From JAHZKS01 sp047404135 (GTDB lineage: Bacteria > Pseudomonadota > Alphaproteobacteria > Rickettsiales > JABSSG01): a stretch of 64,000 nucleotides of DNA. Made by a program: the position numbers and the translations under genes. The stretch lies in NCBI GenBank assembly GCA_047404135.1, contig JBDOIT010000004.1:62001-126000 (forward strand), written 5' to 3'. The notes beneath the pieces were generated by a model. That model did not search any database. It was given only the letters and a program-made list of their open reading frames with translations, and was not told the origin of the DNA. Shown one piece after another: positions 20,431-29,064 of the stretch (position 1 is its first letter; each line of letters begins with the position of its first letter).

Positions 20431-21558
20431 TTATTTATCCGAGCAAAATGGGTAAAGGTTTTCAACGCAACCGGATGGTGTGGCATCACGACATTCACCG
20501 AATATTCTCCAATCCCTATACGCCTCTTTCTCATCAATTTCGAATTGCAAAAATACAGTCTTTTGATCTGGGGATTGGTTGTCGTCACTAATCAAATAAA
20601 TAGATGTATGCGTTTCTTCATTACATTTTGTTGTGATACCTTCAAAATTATCTGAAATCGCAGATTTCCCATCGTTGTAGATGTATAATATCTCTGTGCC
20701 AGACAAAACATCGCCTTGAGCAATATTTTCAAAAGTATATTTCGGTACAAATTTTACCTTTGTCTCAAAATCAAGAGAATATTCAGGCGGCTCAATTCTA
20801 TCTTTTTTATGGGCAATAATTTTTCTTTCTAATAACAATAAATTTTCTTCACAGGTAAATGACATTCCTGATACAGAATAACCAGAATCACTTCTATAGG
20901 TAAAACCAACTTCATTTTTTATAGCTTCATAACTCTTATCTGTATATTTCCACAAAAAAGCAGAATGGTCAGAAAAGTTATCAGAGTTATACTCCTCCAT
21001 AGAAATAAAAACTCCATCTTTACTTATTCCCAAAGACTCCATTCCAACCTTAGGAGAAAATCTTGCAATCTCACTCGGTACAGGTAATTTATGAGGTTCC
21101 ATCTCAAAATCACAATCATTATATCTAGATATCAGGTTTACAATTTCGTGAGAAATAAAACAATCCCCTTTATAAATTTCAATATCCTCCACATCATTTC
21201 CCATATAATCCAATACCTCCCCGCCTTTCCCCTTTAAGGTTCCAATCACAGCTGTAGGAGATACGAATATAGCATTTCCATATACATCAAACTTTAAACC
21301 TGTATCAACATAGTACCCTCTATCTAAGATAGCAAAAACAGTACCCTCCTCAGAAAGAATCAACCCAGAAAAGCCAGAAAACCTGCTAATATTCTTTACA
21401 TATAATGAATCTCCGCCCTCTGCAGTAAACTCATATGATTTAACATGCTTTACATATACAGGATGAATAATATTAGGGAGATCAGATATCTCGTCTACAT
21501 GCATCGTAATATTCATGGGATTTTTTAGTGAAGCAGTATTAGTTGTTATGTTAATCAT
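20431..21558 (-). CDS. Phytase-like/esterase-like beta-propeller protein
   Basis: 375 residues. The pattern FSGFSGLILSEEGTVFAILDRG early, MESLGISKDGVFIS in the middle, and DNFEGIT...YLISDDN late matches the phytase-like domain family annotated as esterase-like activity of phytase (Pfam PF13449), a predicted six-bladed propeller. Members are often exported, but no signal peptide is visible here, so a cytoplasmic location is possible. The ATG has a good AAGGAGA ribosome site 7 bases upstream. It is the last gene of the four-gene minus-strand island and lies about 30 bases after the oxygenase gene. The substrate is unknown; a hydrolytic role on a small molecule is only an inference. Confidence 0.7.
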   Translation of the reverse strand: MINITTNTASLKNPMNITMHVDEISDLPNIIHPVYVKHVKSYEFTAEGGDSLYVKNISRFSGFSGLILSEEGTVFAILDRGYYVDTGLKFDVYGNAIFVSPTAVIGTLKGKGGEVLDYMGNDVEDIEIYKGDCFISHEIVNLISRYNDCDFEMEPHKLPVPSEIARFSPKVGMESLGISKDGVFISMEEYNSDNFSDHSAFLWKYTDKSYEAIKNEVGFTYRSDSGYSVSGMSFTCEENLLLLERKIIAHKKDRIEPPEYSLDFETKVKFVPKYTFENIAQGDVLSGTEILYIYNDGKSAISDNFEGITTKCNEETHTSIYLISDDNQSPDQKTVFLQFEIDEKEAYRDWRIFGECRDATPSGCVENLYPFCSDK

Positions 21559-21587
21559 AAGTTTTCTCCTTAATGTTTTATCAAGTA

Positions 21588-22460
21588 TTATAGGTCATTT
21601 AAGCCACACTGCTCAAACCCATCTATACAAAATGAATAAGTCCCCTCTTGGCACCCTATAATGGTCGCCTCTGGAATATTTATATTGTTGTATTTATGAG
21701 TCTCCTCCCTTGAAAGCGATTCTACCGAATGGCCGTCAACAAAGGCAACTAGGGCCCATCTAGAAAATGAATCTGTAGATTTTGAGCCATCCAGTTGCAC
21801 CACATCATGCCATGCTGGCACCAACCTTTTATCATCTGAAATTCTGTTGATATTACTCGAAATAAAAAATATAGCATTATTCTCTTCATGCGTTACTGGC
21901 TCCAAATCATCTGGATTAGTTCCTATTCTTAAACCTGGCCCACTTTCTGCAACCGCTACAGTAAAAGAACCCGCATCAAAATGAGGCTTAGCTAAATATT
22001 CTCCAGGATTCTGATAATAATATTTTAGAAACCTCAAAACCACATGAGGAACATCAGAATCGAAAATTTTTTCTAAAATACCAGTGTTATTCTTCTCTAA
22101 CGACAACAACACATCTTTTGTTACACTATATATAGCATCCCAAATTGTGTGGGCATTCACAATAAACTCCTTCACTTCATGGTTATTACCTATGAAATCA
22201 AGGTATGTATCATCAATGGTTGGATGGTAATGAAAATAATCTTTGCTATCGTATATTCCAGCTTTAGAATCTTTATGTGCAAATCCTAAGTCTCCCCTCC
22301 TATGCAACGGAGAAATATCTAAATCTATATGGCTCTTTATCTCTTCAGGTAAATCCAAGAAGTCAAAAAAAGACTCCATAGCCTCTTCTATCTCTTTTCT
22401 GGAAACAGGAAAAGGTATATTGATATAAGGTTTTTCATACAAATCCCGAATAGTATTCAC
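21588..22460 (-). CDS. 2-oxoglutarate/Fe(II)-dependent oxygenase, isopenicillin-N-synthase-like
   Basis: 290 residues from a GTG start. The double-stranded beta-helix iron site is visible: His160 and Asp162 in KPHFDAG, distal His218 in PAWHDVVQL, and Arg234 in SRWALVAFVD as the likely 2-oxoglutarate carboxylate anchor. GPGLRIG between these motifs is typical of the IPNS/2OG subfamily that acts on small molecules. The first 100 residues (with SRKEIEEAMESFFDFLDLP) resemble the helical N-terminal domain of that family. It has its own sigma70-type promoter (22503-22531) yet lies downstream of the CDPS-like kinase on the same strand. Substrate unknown; a tailoring role on a cyclodipeptide is a hypothesis. 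Confidence 0.82.
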   Translation of the reverse strand: MNTIRDLYEKPYINIPFPVSRKEIEEAMESFFDFLDLPEEIKSHIDLDISPLHRRGDLGFAHKDSKAGIYDSKDYFHYHPTIDDTYLDFIGNNHEVKEFIVNAHTIWDAIYSVTKDVLLSLEKNNTGILEKIFDSDVPHVVLRFLKYYYQNPGEYLAKPHFDAGSFTVAVAESGPGLRIGTNPDDLEPVTHEENNAIFFISSNINRISDDKRLVPAWHDVVQLDGSKSTDSFSRWALVAFVDGHSVESLSREETHKYNNINIPEATIIGCQEGTYSFCIDGFEQCGLNDL

Positions 22461-22502
22461 CTAGTTACACACCTACTTAGTAAATAAAGAAGCCTTCTAA
22501 AC

Positions 22503-22531
22503 ATTATAATGGCACGCAAAATTTTGTTCAA
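22503..22531 (-). promoter_or_regulatory. Predicted sigma70 promoter for the oxygenase gene
   Basis: On the minus strand, TTGAAC (22531-22526) is followed by exactly 17 bases and then a consensus TATAAT (22508-22503). Transcription would start near 22496, about 35 bases before the GTG of the oxygenase. The interval is otherwise non-coding. Confidence 0.65.
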
Positions 22532-22562
22532 TAAAATTCTAATCTTAGCAGAAATTATTATA

Positions 22563-24752
22563 CTAATTAAGTAGATCCGTGATTTTTGCTAAATCGTCTT
22601 TTGTATAAGGTTTTTCGATCACATCAATTACACCAAGGTCAAGGCAACTTTCTATTGCTTTATGATCTTTCATGCCTGTTTGTAGAAATACCGGAATCTT
22701 TTTTAAATTGTTATATTTATGCAATTCTTGCAAGAATTGCAAGCCAGACATCTCCGGCATCATTAAGTCTAACAAAATAATATCAATCTTATCTCCATGC
22801 TCCCTCAAATATTCAAGCGCATCAGGTCCAGATTCCTTTGTAATCACAGAAGATCCAAGTCCCTTAAATATCATTTCACCTGATTTTAAAACGGCATACT
22901 CATCATCTATCATTAAAACATTAAGCTTCTTGGGTGACTTAGATTTTACAGAAGAGGATCTAGGTAGGGTAAAATAAAATGTCACACCTTTATATTTATT
23001 ATTCTCTGCCCATATCTTTCCTTTATTCTCGAAAATCAACTCCTTACATATTGCCAATCCTAGACCAGTACCCTTAGCCTTGTGCTTAGTTCTGGAGCTC
23101 TGTATAAATGAATCAAAAATAGATACTAATTCTTCTTCAGGCACTCCTATGCCTTTATCAGATATGAAGAATTTTAGATTACTGCATTCTTTCACTATAC
23201 CTATTTCTACAGGAGATCCGTGAGCATATGACAAAGAATTAGAAATCAGATTCCTAATGACCTGCTTTATCCTGTTAGCATCACATTTTACATTATCATC
23301 AATATTGGAACCTATGCGAAAGTTAATTCGATTATTCGAAGGTATTTTAAATTCATATATTGTTTCTCTTATTATATTTGCTAAAGAATATTTTTTAAAC
23401 TCAAAATGCACCTTACCAGAGTGAGATTTAGACAAATCAAGAATATTAGAAACTAAGCTCATTAAACGATCTTGGTTATCTATAACCAATTTCAGATAGT
23501 CTTTACGCTGGGAATCTAAAATTTCATCCCACTGACCATATAATTCCCTGGCAATGTTAATAATACCGTGTAAAGGGGTTTTTAATTCATGACTAATATT
23601 ATTCAGGAATTCACTTCTGGAAGATAAGGCTTCATCCAATTCTATGGTTCTCTTCAGTAATTCTTTTTCAAATTGTTTTTGTTTTGTAATATCCACAGAA
23701 ACACCGAGTATACCAACAGACTTACCATCATCATCAAAAAGTGGCCCTTTGTTACTTATAAGAGTTTTGTTTTCGCCACCTATCATTACCTCTTCTTCTA
23801 TAACAGCAGTTTTTCCAGATTTCATGATAGAGATATCGTTTTCTCTAAACTCGCTCGCAGCTTCTTCGTTCCACGGCAAACCAAAATCTGTTTTGCCAAC
23901 AACGTCCTTGCCAAATTCTAAACCTAAACTTTGTGCCTGTTTGTCATTACAACCCAGATACACACCCTTTGTATCTTTCCAGTATACATGCCCAGGTATA
24001 TGCGCTACTATATTATCAAGTGCTACCTTATGATTTTTATCAATTAACTTCGCCCCATCTTTCTTTTGCATACCGCTTTTCTTAAAACGCAAAGATACAA
24101 AAAACAAATGGTCTGGGTAGTCCGCTCTTATTACTTTTTCGTATGTAGCGTCCATTGCAGAATTTCTGTCGTACGGGTATAATTCAAAATCGTACTTGCT
24201 ATCTGCCCACATACACATTACAGCACATTCTTCTTGTAAATAAATTTTACAGCGTTCACGCGCCCTTTCCATGTCATTTATAACATTTTTTCTCCCAAAA
24301 TTTACTAAAAATTTCTCGATGTTATCATTTATTGACTCTCGATAACTAAGATCCGAGTTATACATATCTATAATTTTCTTATGAAACTTCTCAAATCTAG
24401 GTTCACCCGTCCAGTATTCCCATCTTATAATCTTGTAAGGTATGGTAAGGTTATTTTCTATAGCAGCTTTGTTTCTTTCGAGCCACTTGTCCCCCTCTTC
24501 TCTAGAAAAATCGTAGAGCTCTTGGTCTGTCCAAGATGGGTATATGATTCCAAAATTATGCCGTTGTATTGTATCATCTACCAATATAGTACATTCTTTG
24601 AATTTGTTATTAACCAGCTTTATTACTGATTCGAATTTATCACCTTCATGTATAACTTGCCCCACGCTTATCGGAAGAATACAATTCGAGCTACTAAATC
24701 GACGCCTTTCTTCTACGGGACAAGTTCTAAAAGAAGCTTTAATTTGTGTCAT
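22563..24752 (-). CDS. Hybrid sensor kinase with N-terminal cyclodipeptide-synthase-like domain (CDPS-PAS-HisKA-HATPase-REC)
   Basis: 729 residues, no membrane segments. Residues 1-228 match the tRNA-dependent cyclodipeptide synthase family by motif order: the strand and loop ILPISVGQ with candidate nucleophile Ser29, EGDKWLERN at about 86-94, and Tyr171-x3-Glu175 in IYLQEECAV, which corresponds to the paired catalytic Tyr and Glu of AlbC. A PAS domain follows (about 245-358), then HisKA with phospho-acceptor His388 (SHELKTPLHG), HATPase with N box around Asn505, DKGIG (532-536) and GTGLGLA (from 561), and a receiver domain with acceptor Asp662 and Lys714. No DNA-binding output or Hpt domain is fused. 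The ATG overlaps the SemiSWEET stop (ATGA). CDPS assignment is by recognition, not search. Confidence 0.78.
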   Translation of the reverse strand: MTQIKASFRTCPVEERRRFSSSNCILPISVGQVIHEGDKFESVIKLVNNKFKECTILVDDTIQRHNFGIIYPSWTDQELYDFSREEGDKWLERNKAAIENNLTIPYKIIRWEYWTGEPRFEKFHKKIIDMYNSDLSYRESINDNIEKFLVNFGRKNVINDMERARERCKIYLQEECAVMCMWADSKYDFELYPYDRNSAMDATYEKVIRADYPDHLFFVSLRFKKSGMQKKDGAKLIDKNHKVALDNIVAHIPGHVYWKDTKGVYLGCNDKQAQSLGLEFGKDVVGKTDFGLPWNEEAASEFRENDISIMKSGKTAVIEEEVMIGGENKTLISNKGPLFDDDGKSVGILGVSVDITKQKQFEKELLKRTIELDEALSSRSEFLNNISHELKTPLHGIINIARELYGQWDEILDSQRKDYLKLVIDNQDRLMSLVSNILDLSKSHSGKVHFEFKKYSLANIIRETIYEFKIPSNNRINFRIGSNIDDNVKCDANRIKQVIRNLISNSLSYAHGSPVEIGIVKECSNLKFFISDKGIGVPEEELVSIFDSFIQSSRTKHKAKGTGLGLAICKELIFENKGKIWAENNKYKGVTFYFTLPRSSSVKSKSPKKLNVLMIDDEYAVLKSGEMIFKGLGSSVITKESGPDALEYLREHGDKIDIILLDLMMPEMSGLQFLQELHKYNNLKKIPVFLQTGMKDHKAIESCLDLGVIDVIEKPYTKDDLAKITDLLN

Positions 24753-25045
24753 TTATTTGCACCATTTTTTTTGTTAATACGATAATAGACGATTAATAAG
24801 GTAACCACCCCACATGTAACAAAGCTCAGAGCAAACCCTGCTGTCAATAGGTAGTCTTTCTGCAAGTAACCACGATAAGCGGTAAATGCCTGCATAATAT
24901 TGAAACCGAAAAAAGTAAAAAGAGAAATTTCTTTGGAAGTTTTCGTTTTATAAATGCTCAAAGCTTGAGGAATAAAAAGGAAGGCATTAAAAAGCAAACT
25001 TATGGCGAATATAAATTCTGAAATCCAATTAATCATAAAGGGCAT
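24749..25045 (-). CDS. SemiSWEET/PQ-loop small transporter
   Basis: 98 residues with three predicted membrane helices (about 8-27, 42-60, 66-88). A Pro-Gln pair in FIPQALSIYKTKTSKEIS is the PQ-loop signature of bacterial SemiSWEETs, half-transporters that dimerise to carry sugars or other small solutes. Its stop overlaps the start of the CDPS-like kinase by 4 bases, so the two are almost certainly co-transcribed and translationally coupled. The start could be the ATG at 25045 or the one at 25036; GAGGAA lies about 13 bases before the first. Substrate unknown; export or import of the island's product is speculation. Confidence 0.8.
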   Translation of the reverse strand: MPFMINWISEFIFAISLLFNAFLFIPQALSIYKTKTSKEISLFTFFGFNIMQAFTAYRGYLQKDYLLTAGFALSFVTCGVVTLLIVYYRINKKNGANK

Positions 25046-25709
25046 TCAATTAGTTAAATTCCTCATAACCATACTCCAAAATAAAGCTAGATCTAACGTA
25101 CACAAATGAAATTTCTATAGCCACTAAAACGTGATATCCTGCAGAGAACCTAGAGCAATGCTTTACTGATGTCAATATATATGAGAATTGTTAAATTCCC
25201 TTTATGAAGACTCATCTCGCTAACATTCACTGCAACTCTTTTGTATAAAAAGCCTTGCACTGCAAATCTTAATGTATTGCTTTAATCTCCATAAAAAAAG
25301 ATAGAATGCTTTTATTTAGTTTTTTTGCAAACAAGCTGTCAGAATACTCGGGGTTCTCTTTTATTCTTTGAAGTCAGAGGTTAATTATCCCCCTCTTTAG
25401 ATGCTCAAATAGTTTTGATTGCGTATAGTGACGCCAACCTAATTAAACGGCATATATACTTCTCAGAAATTGGGACTTCCTCAAGCACAACATGCACTAA
25501 GTTTAATTCAAAAAATCCAACAAAAAACCAGTTAATAAAGTCTATTATTAATAAAGCAAAAGAAATACAAGTAAGATTTTTTAACGTAACTCTATAATAT
25601 ATTAGTTAACTAAGTCTATATTCTACAAAAGCACACGCCTCACTTAAATAGCTCACTCTCAGAAGTTGAAAGACCGCTATCTTTTATCTTAGATAAACTC
25701 TGAGTAGCG
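25046..25709. other. 664-base gap without a supported gene
   Basis: Very AT-rich stretch between the SemiSWEET start and an unknown membrane protein's stop. It must contain the promoter of the minus-strand island. A 60-codon plus-strand frame at 25415-25597 has no ribosome site and no recognisable composition. No tRNA, repeat or clear hairpin terminator was seen; a decayed gene or small RNA cannot be excluded. Confidence 0.4.
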
Positions 25710-26390
25710 CTATTTCAGATACAATTTTTCTTCTTTTAACACATTATAAAATGCGAATATGTAAGAAAAATAAAACATCGACAATAAACTTTTAATAAAT
25801 TCCATGATAATACTTAGAACCTCTCCACCAATAGGCGTATTTATTGAATTACTTCCCCTTATTATAAACAGCCTTATTAATAAAAAGCAAAAAAGAACCA
25901 TAAGCAAGTACCTTAATAGCTTATCTTGTGTGATAGCGTTATTACGCCTAACAGCCTCTAGTACAGATACCTTGCTACCAAAGATCATAACCTCTATGAA
26001 TGGTATCTTAAGAAAGACTACAGAATATAAAATTACTGCTCCAGACCCCAGATAAACAGAGAAAAAAGTTATAACAAAATGCAATAAAAGTAGCTTTGCA
26101 TATTTAGAACGAGCCTTATTTAATAACTCCCTATAAAAAGAAATATCCATCACTGATATAAACTTAGTTAGTGTAATAAAAAGCGCAATTAATAATATCG
26201 GCTTAAAGAAAATATCAAATGAAAAAATATACCAACCTCCCAGAAAATCTCCTAACACACGGTATAGACAAAATTTCAGTAATGGAGTCAACATCGACAA
26301 GATAATAATAGAGAAGAAGCATTTTCTTAGATGGATGAGAAATCCTGAGAAACTTTTGAATAATAAATTAGTATAAGTGAAGTCGTTCAT
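25710..26390 (-). CDS. Hypothetical multi-pass membrane protein
   Basis: 226 residues with about five or six hydrophobic segments (about 20-40, 45-70, 100-130, 158-178, 195-218). It opens with a polar NDFTYTNLLFKSFSGF stretch. I do not recognise the family. A conserved-looking central part, GSKVSVLEAVRRNNAITQDKLLRYLL, resembles the cytoplasmic loop of DUF-type membrane proteins seen in Rickettsiales, but this is an impression only. It lies 64 bases downstream of ispG on the same strand and may be co-transcribed with it. Confidence 0.6.
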   Translation of the reverse strand: MNDFTYTNLLFKSFSGFLIHLRKCFFSIIILSMLTPLLKFCLYRVLGDFLGGWYIFSFDIFFKPILLIALFITLTKFISVMDISFYRELLNKARSKYAKLLLLHFVITFFSVYLGSGAVILYSVVFLKIPFIEVMIFGSKVSVLEAVRRNNAITQDKLLRYLLMVLFCFLLIRLFIIRGSNSINTPIGGEVLSIIMEFIKSLLSMFYFSYIFAFYNVLKEEKLYLK

Positions 26391-26454
26391 CTGTTTTTAT
26401 TTTTATGCTAATCACTGTTGTAAAAACAAGCAATAACATTTCATAGTAAACAGG

Positions 26455-27672
26455 TTATTTTTTTGAATACTTTGATGAAACGTATTTTTCTAATATATCC
26501 TTAAATTCTTGCGCAATATTATCCCCTCGCAAAGTACAAGACTTCTCTCCATCTATAAAGACAGGAGCAGCTGGAGATTCACCCGAACCAGGTAAGCTAA
26601 TACCTATGTTGGCATGCTTGCTCTCACCAGGACCGTTCACAATACATCCCATCACAGCAACATCCATTTCCTCTACCCCACGATAGTGGATCTTCCAATA
26701 TTTTACTCTATCTGCAATATATGTTTCTATTTCGCTCGCTAGATTCTGAAAATAAGTACTTGTAGTACGTCCACAGCCAGGACAAGAAGACACTTGAGGC
26801 CTAAAAGACCTAATGGCTAGAGATTGAAGCACGCTTTGACACACCAACACTTCCTCTGTCCTAGATTTACCAAGCATAGGAGTTATTGAGGCTCTTATTG
26901 TGTCTCCAATACCCTCTGATAGCAATATAGACAAGGCTGCTGAGGTTGCAACGGCCCCCTTTACTCCCATCCCAGCTTCAGTTAACCCAAGGTGTAGTGC
27001 GTAATCCGATCTTTTATGCAACTCTCTATAAACCTCAATAAGATCAGGAACCTTACTAGTTTTACATGATATGATAATTTTATTTTTCTCTAAACCTATA
27101 TATTCTGCTTTTTTGGCGCTAGTTAAGGCAGATTCCACCAAAACTCCCCTTAGAACCTCATTTGCGGTCTTTGGGTTGTCTAGCGCAGAATTCTTCTCCA
27201 TTAGAGAAGTAGCAATAGATTTATCCAAACTACCCCAATTCACGCCAATTCTAACTGGCTTATTGTGCTTTATCGCAATTTCTATAAATTGCTCAAATTG
27301 GATATCTCTCTTCTCACCAAACCCAACATTTCCTGGGTTTATTCTCAGTTTTGCTAATGATTGCGCACATTCAGGTACATCTGAAAGCAATCTATGTCCG
27401 TTGTAATGAAAACAGCCCACCAATGGGGTGGTAACTCCTTGAGCAAGGAGCTTTTCTTTAATTTTAGGAACAGCCTTTGCAGCCCCTTCATTATTCACTG
27501 TAATCCTAACTATCTCAGAGCCAATATTTGAAAGCTCTATTACTTGCTTTACGGTTGATTCTATATCCACTGTATCAGTATTTGTCATAGATTGGACTAC
27601 TACGGGGTTTCCTCCACCAATAATCACTTCACCTACTTTTACTGCGTATGTTTGTTTCTTTATACCTATCAA
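26455..27672 (-). CDS. ispG: 4-hydroxy-3-methylbut-2-en-1-yl diphosphate synthase
   Basis: 405 residues from a TTG start. It catalyses the penultimate MEP-pathway step using a [4Fe-4S] cluster. The cluster ligands are visible in SCPGCGRTT and GCIVNGPGE, and the N-terminal TIM barrel opens with the family hallmark VVVQSMTNTDT. PGNVGF and VGCFHYNGH further support it. Length fits the bacterial short form without the plant-type insertion. With dxs about 6 kb away it shows that this organism has an MEP pathway. Confidence 0.96.
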   Translation of the reverse strand: MIGIKKQTYAVKVGEVIIGGGNPVVVQSMTNTDTVDIESTVKQVIELSNIGSEIVRITVNNEGAAKAVPKIKEKLLAQGVTTPLVGCFHYNGHRLLSDVPECAQSLAKLRINPGNVGFGEKRDIQFEQFIEIAIKHNKPVRIGVNWGSLDKSIATSLMEKNSALDNPKTANEVLRGVLVESALTSAKKAEYIGLEKNKIIISCKTSKVPDLIEVYRELHKRSDYALHLGLTEAGMGVKGAVATSAALSILLSEGIGDTIRASITPMLGKSRTEEVLVCQSVLQSLAIRSFRPQVSSCPGCGRTTSTYFQNLASEIETYIADRVKYWKIHYRGVEEMDVAVMGCIVNGPGESKHANIGISLPGSGESPAAPVFIDGEKSCTLRGDNIAQEFKDILEKYVSSKYSKK

Positions 27673-27856
27673 GATGCTCTACATGTATGTATTTCCTACA
27701 AAAACCTAACCTTCAAATCCCACAAAGTCAATGTTTTCTAGACACAGATTCACTCCAATTAATGAAGGAGAGTCATTTTTTTTTGAAAATCTTTTTTACT
27801 AATGGGCAAAAACTTATTAATGTACCCCTATATAAAATTAATTACATAAACTGAAC

Positions 27857-29032
27857 ATGATAAGCATATCAAGGAAAGAAGCTCGCACTGAGAATATGTA
27901 CTTTATAAATCACGTATATTTTTTCATTACACTTTTAATCATTATATCTAATGCTTTAGTATCGCATGATGCTTTAACTATAATGAGCTTATTAGGAAAA
28001 TCTGCATCTGGCGTTCACAATGCTACATCTGTGATTTCCAACGCATTTATAGTGCCCATGATGATTTTCTTGTTCGGCTTGACCGTACATAGCCATATCC
28101 ACAATACAAGCTCTATAGATTTCATAAAAGAGAGGTTGCTTGTATTGGTAAAATACTTCCTATTATCTGCTCTCATTATTATGCCTTTAGCGTACTATCT
28201 AAAGACATCTAACAACGGATCCAAAGGAGATTTTATTCAATTCCTATCAAAAGATTACTTCAACACATGGATGGTCGGACCATCTTGGATCTTCTCTACA
28301 ATTTTTTTCTTTGATTTAATGATTTTTGCTTTTACCTATATTGGGAAAGGGCTCTCTCGAAAACTATTTAACTGCGCTTCCTCTACAAAGATAATAAAAT
28401 TATTCGCCATCTTCTTTATTGTATTATTTGCTGTAGCAGTAACTACTAATGCACCTTTGGGAGAATTCCATTTAATTCCAAACAGATACAAAGATTGGAG
28501 TCATATAGGACCAATTTGGTGGCAACATAATGTTCTTGTCACATATTTCCTTATATATACATTCAGTGTATCCCTAGGGAGCTCAGAGAAATTTATTTCT
28601 TATATCTTCGCACCAAAGGGAGAATTACCTTCAAAATGGTTACATAGGCTTCTAGAAACTATAATAATTTATCTTGCGATGCGTTATATAGCATCTATCC
28701 AATCATCTATAGAAAATGATTTGCTTTACCACTCACTATTATCATTCCTATCCGTATTATTGATATTCATTGCCTCAGCTGCTTTCATTGGGATTTTAGA
28801 TAAGTTCACAAAAAGAAATAGCAAGGCACTTGAATTCTTCTCTGAACATTCTCTGATAATTTATACAGTGCATTTCTTGCCTTTAGTATTTATTAAAAAT
28901 TACTTGAATAAATTCCCTGGAGTTGGAGATTTTCAAAAAAGTTATATTATAGCTTTATTTACCTTTTTTGTAAGCTTAGTATTGTCTTGTGGAATAAAGA
29001 AAATATCCTGTTTTCAAGATCACTGCGAGTAG
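27857..29032 (+). CDS. Acyltransferase-3 family membrane protein
   Basis: 391 residues with about ten membrane helices spaced through the whole protein. The pattern NHVYFFITLLIIISNAL at the start, FLFGLTVHSH, WMVGPSWIFSTIFFFDLMIF in the middle, and FFSEHSLIIYTVHFLPL near the end fits the acyltransferase-3 family (PF01757), which transfers acyl groups to envelope sugars or other substrates from the membrane. The usual catalytic His in helix 1 may be the His of INHVYF. A later in-frame ATG exists about 14 codons in. It is divergent from ispG. Substrate unknown; LPS or capsule decoration is one inference. Confidence 0.75.
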   Translation: MISISRKEARTENMYFINHVYFFITLLIIISNALVSHDALTIMSLLGKSASGVHNATSVISNAFIVPMMIFLFGLTVHSHIHNTSSIDFIKERLLVLVKYFLLSALIIMPLAYYLKTSNNGSKGDFIQFLSKDYFNTWMVGPSWIFSTIFFFDLMIFAFTYIGKGLSRKLFNCASSTKIIKLFAIFFIVLFAVAVTTNAPLGEFHLIPNRYKDWSHIGPIWWQHNVLVTYFLIYTFSVSLGSSEKFISYIFAPKGELPSKWLHRLLETIIIYLAMRYIASIQSSIENDLLYHSLLSFLSVLLIFIASAAFIGILDKFTKRNSKALEFFSEHSLIIYTVHFLPLVFIKNYLNKFPGVGDFQKSYIIALFTFFVSLVLSCGIKKISCFQDHCE

Positions 29033-29064
29033 TTTTTTAATCCTTCTAATCTAAGAGTTATAGT

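Noticed and set aside
25415..25597. 60-codon open frame in the long gap
   Set aside because: No ribosome binding site or recognisable protein features; AT-rich regions give such frames by chance.
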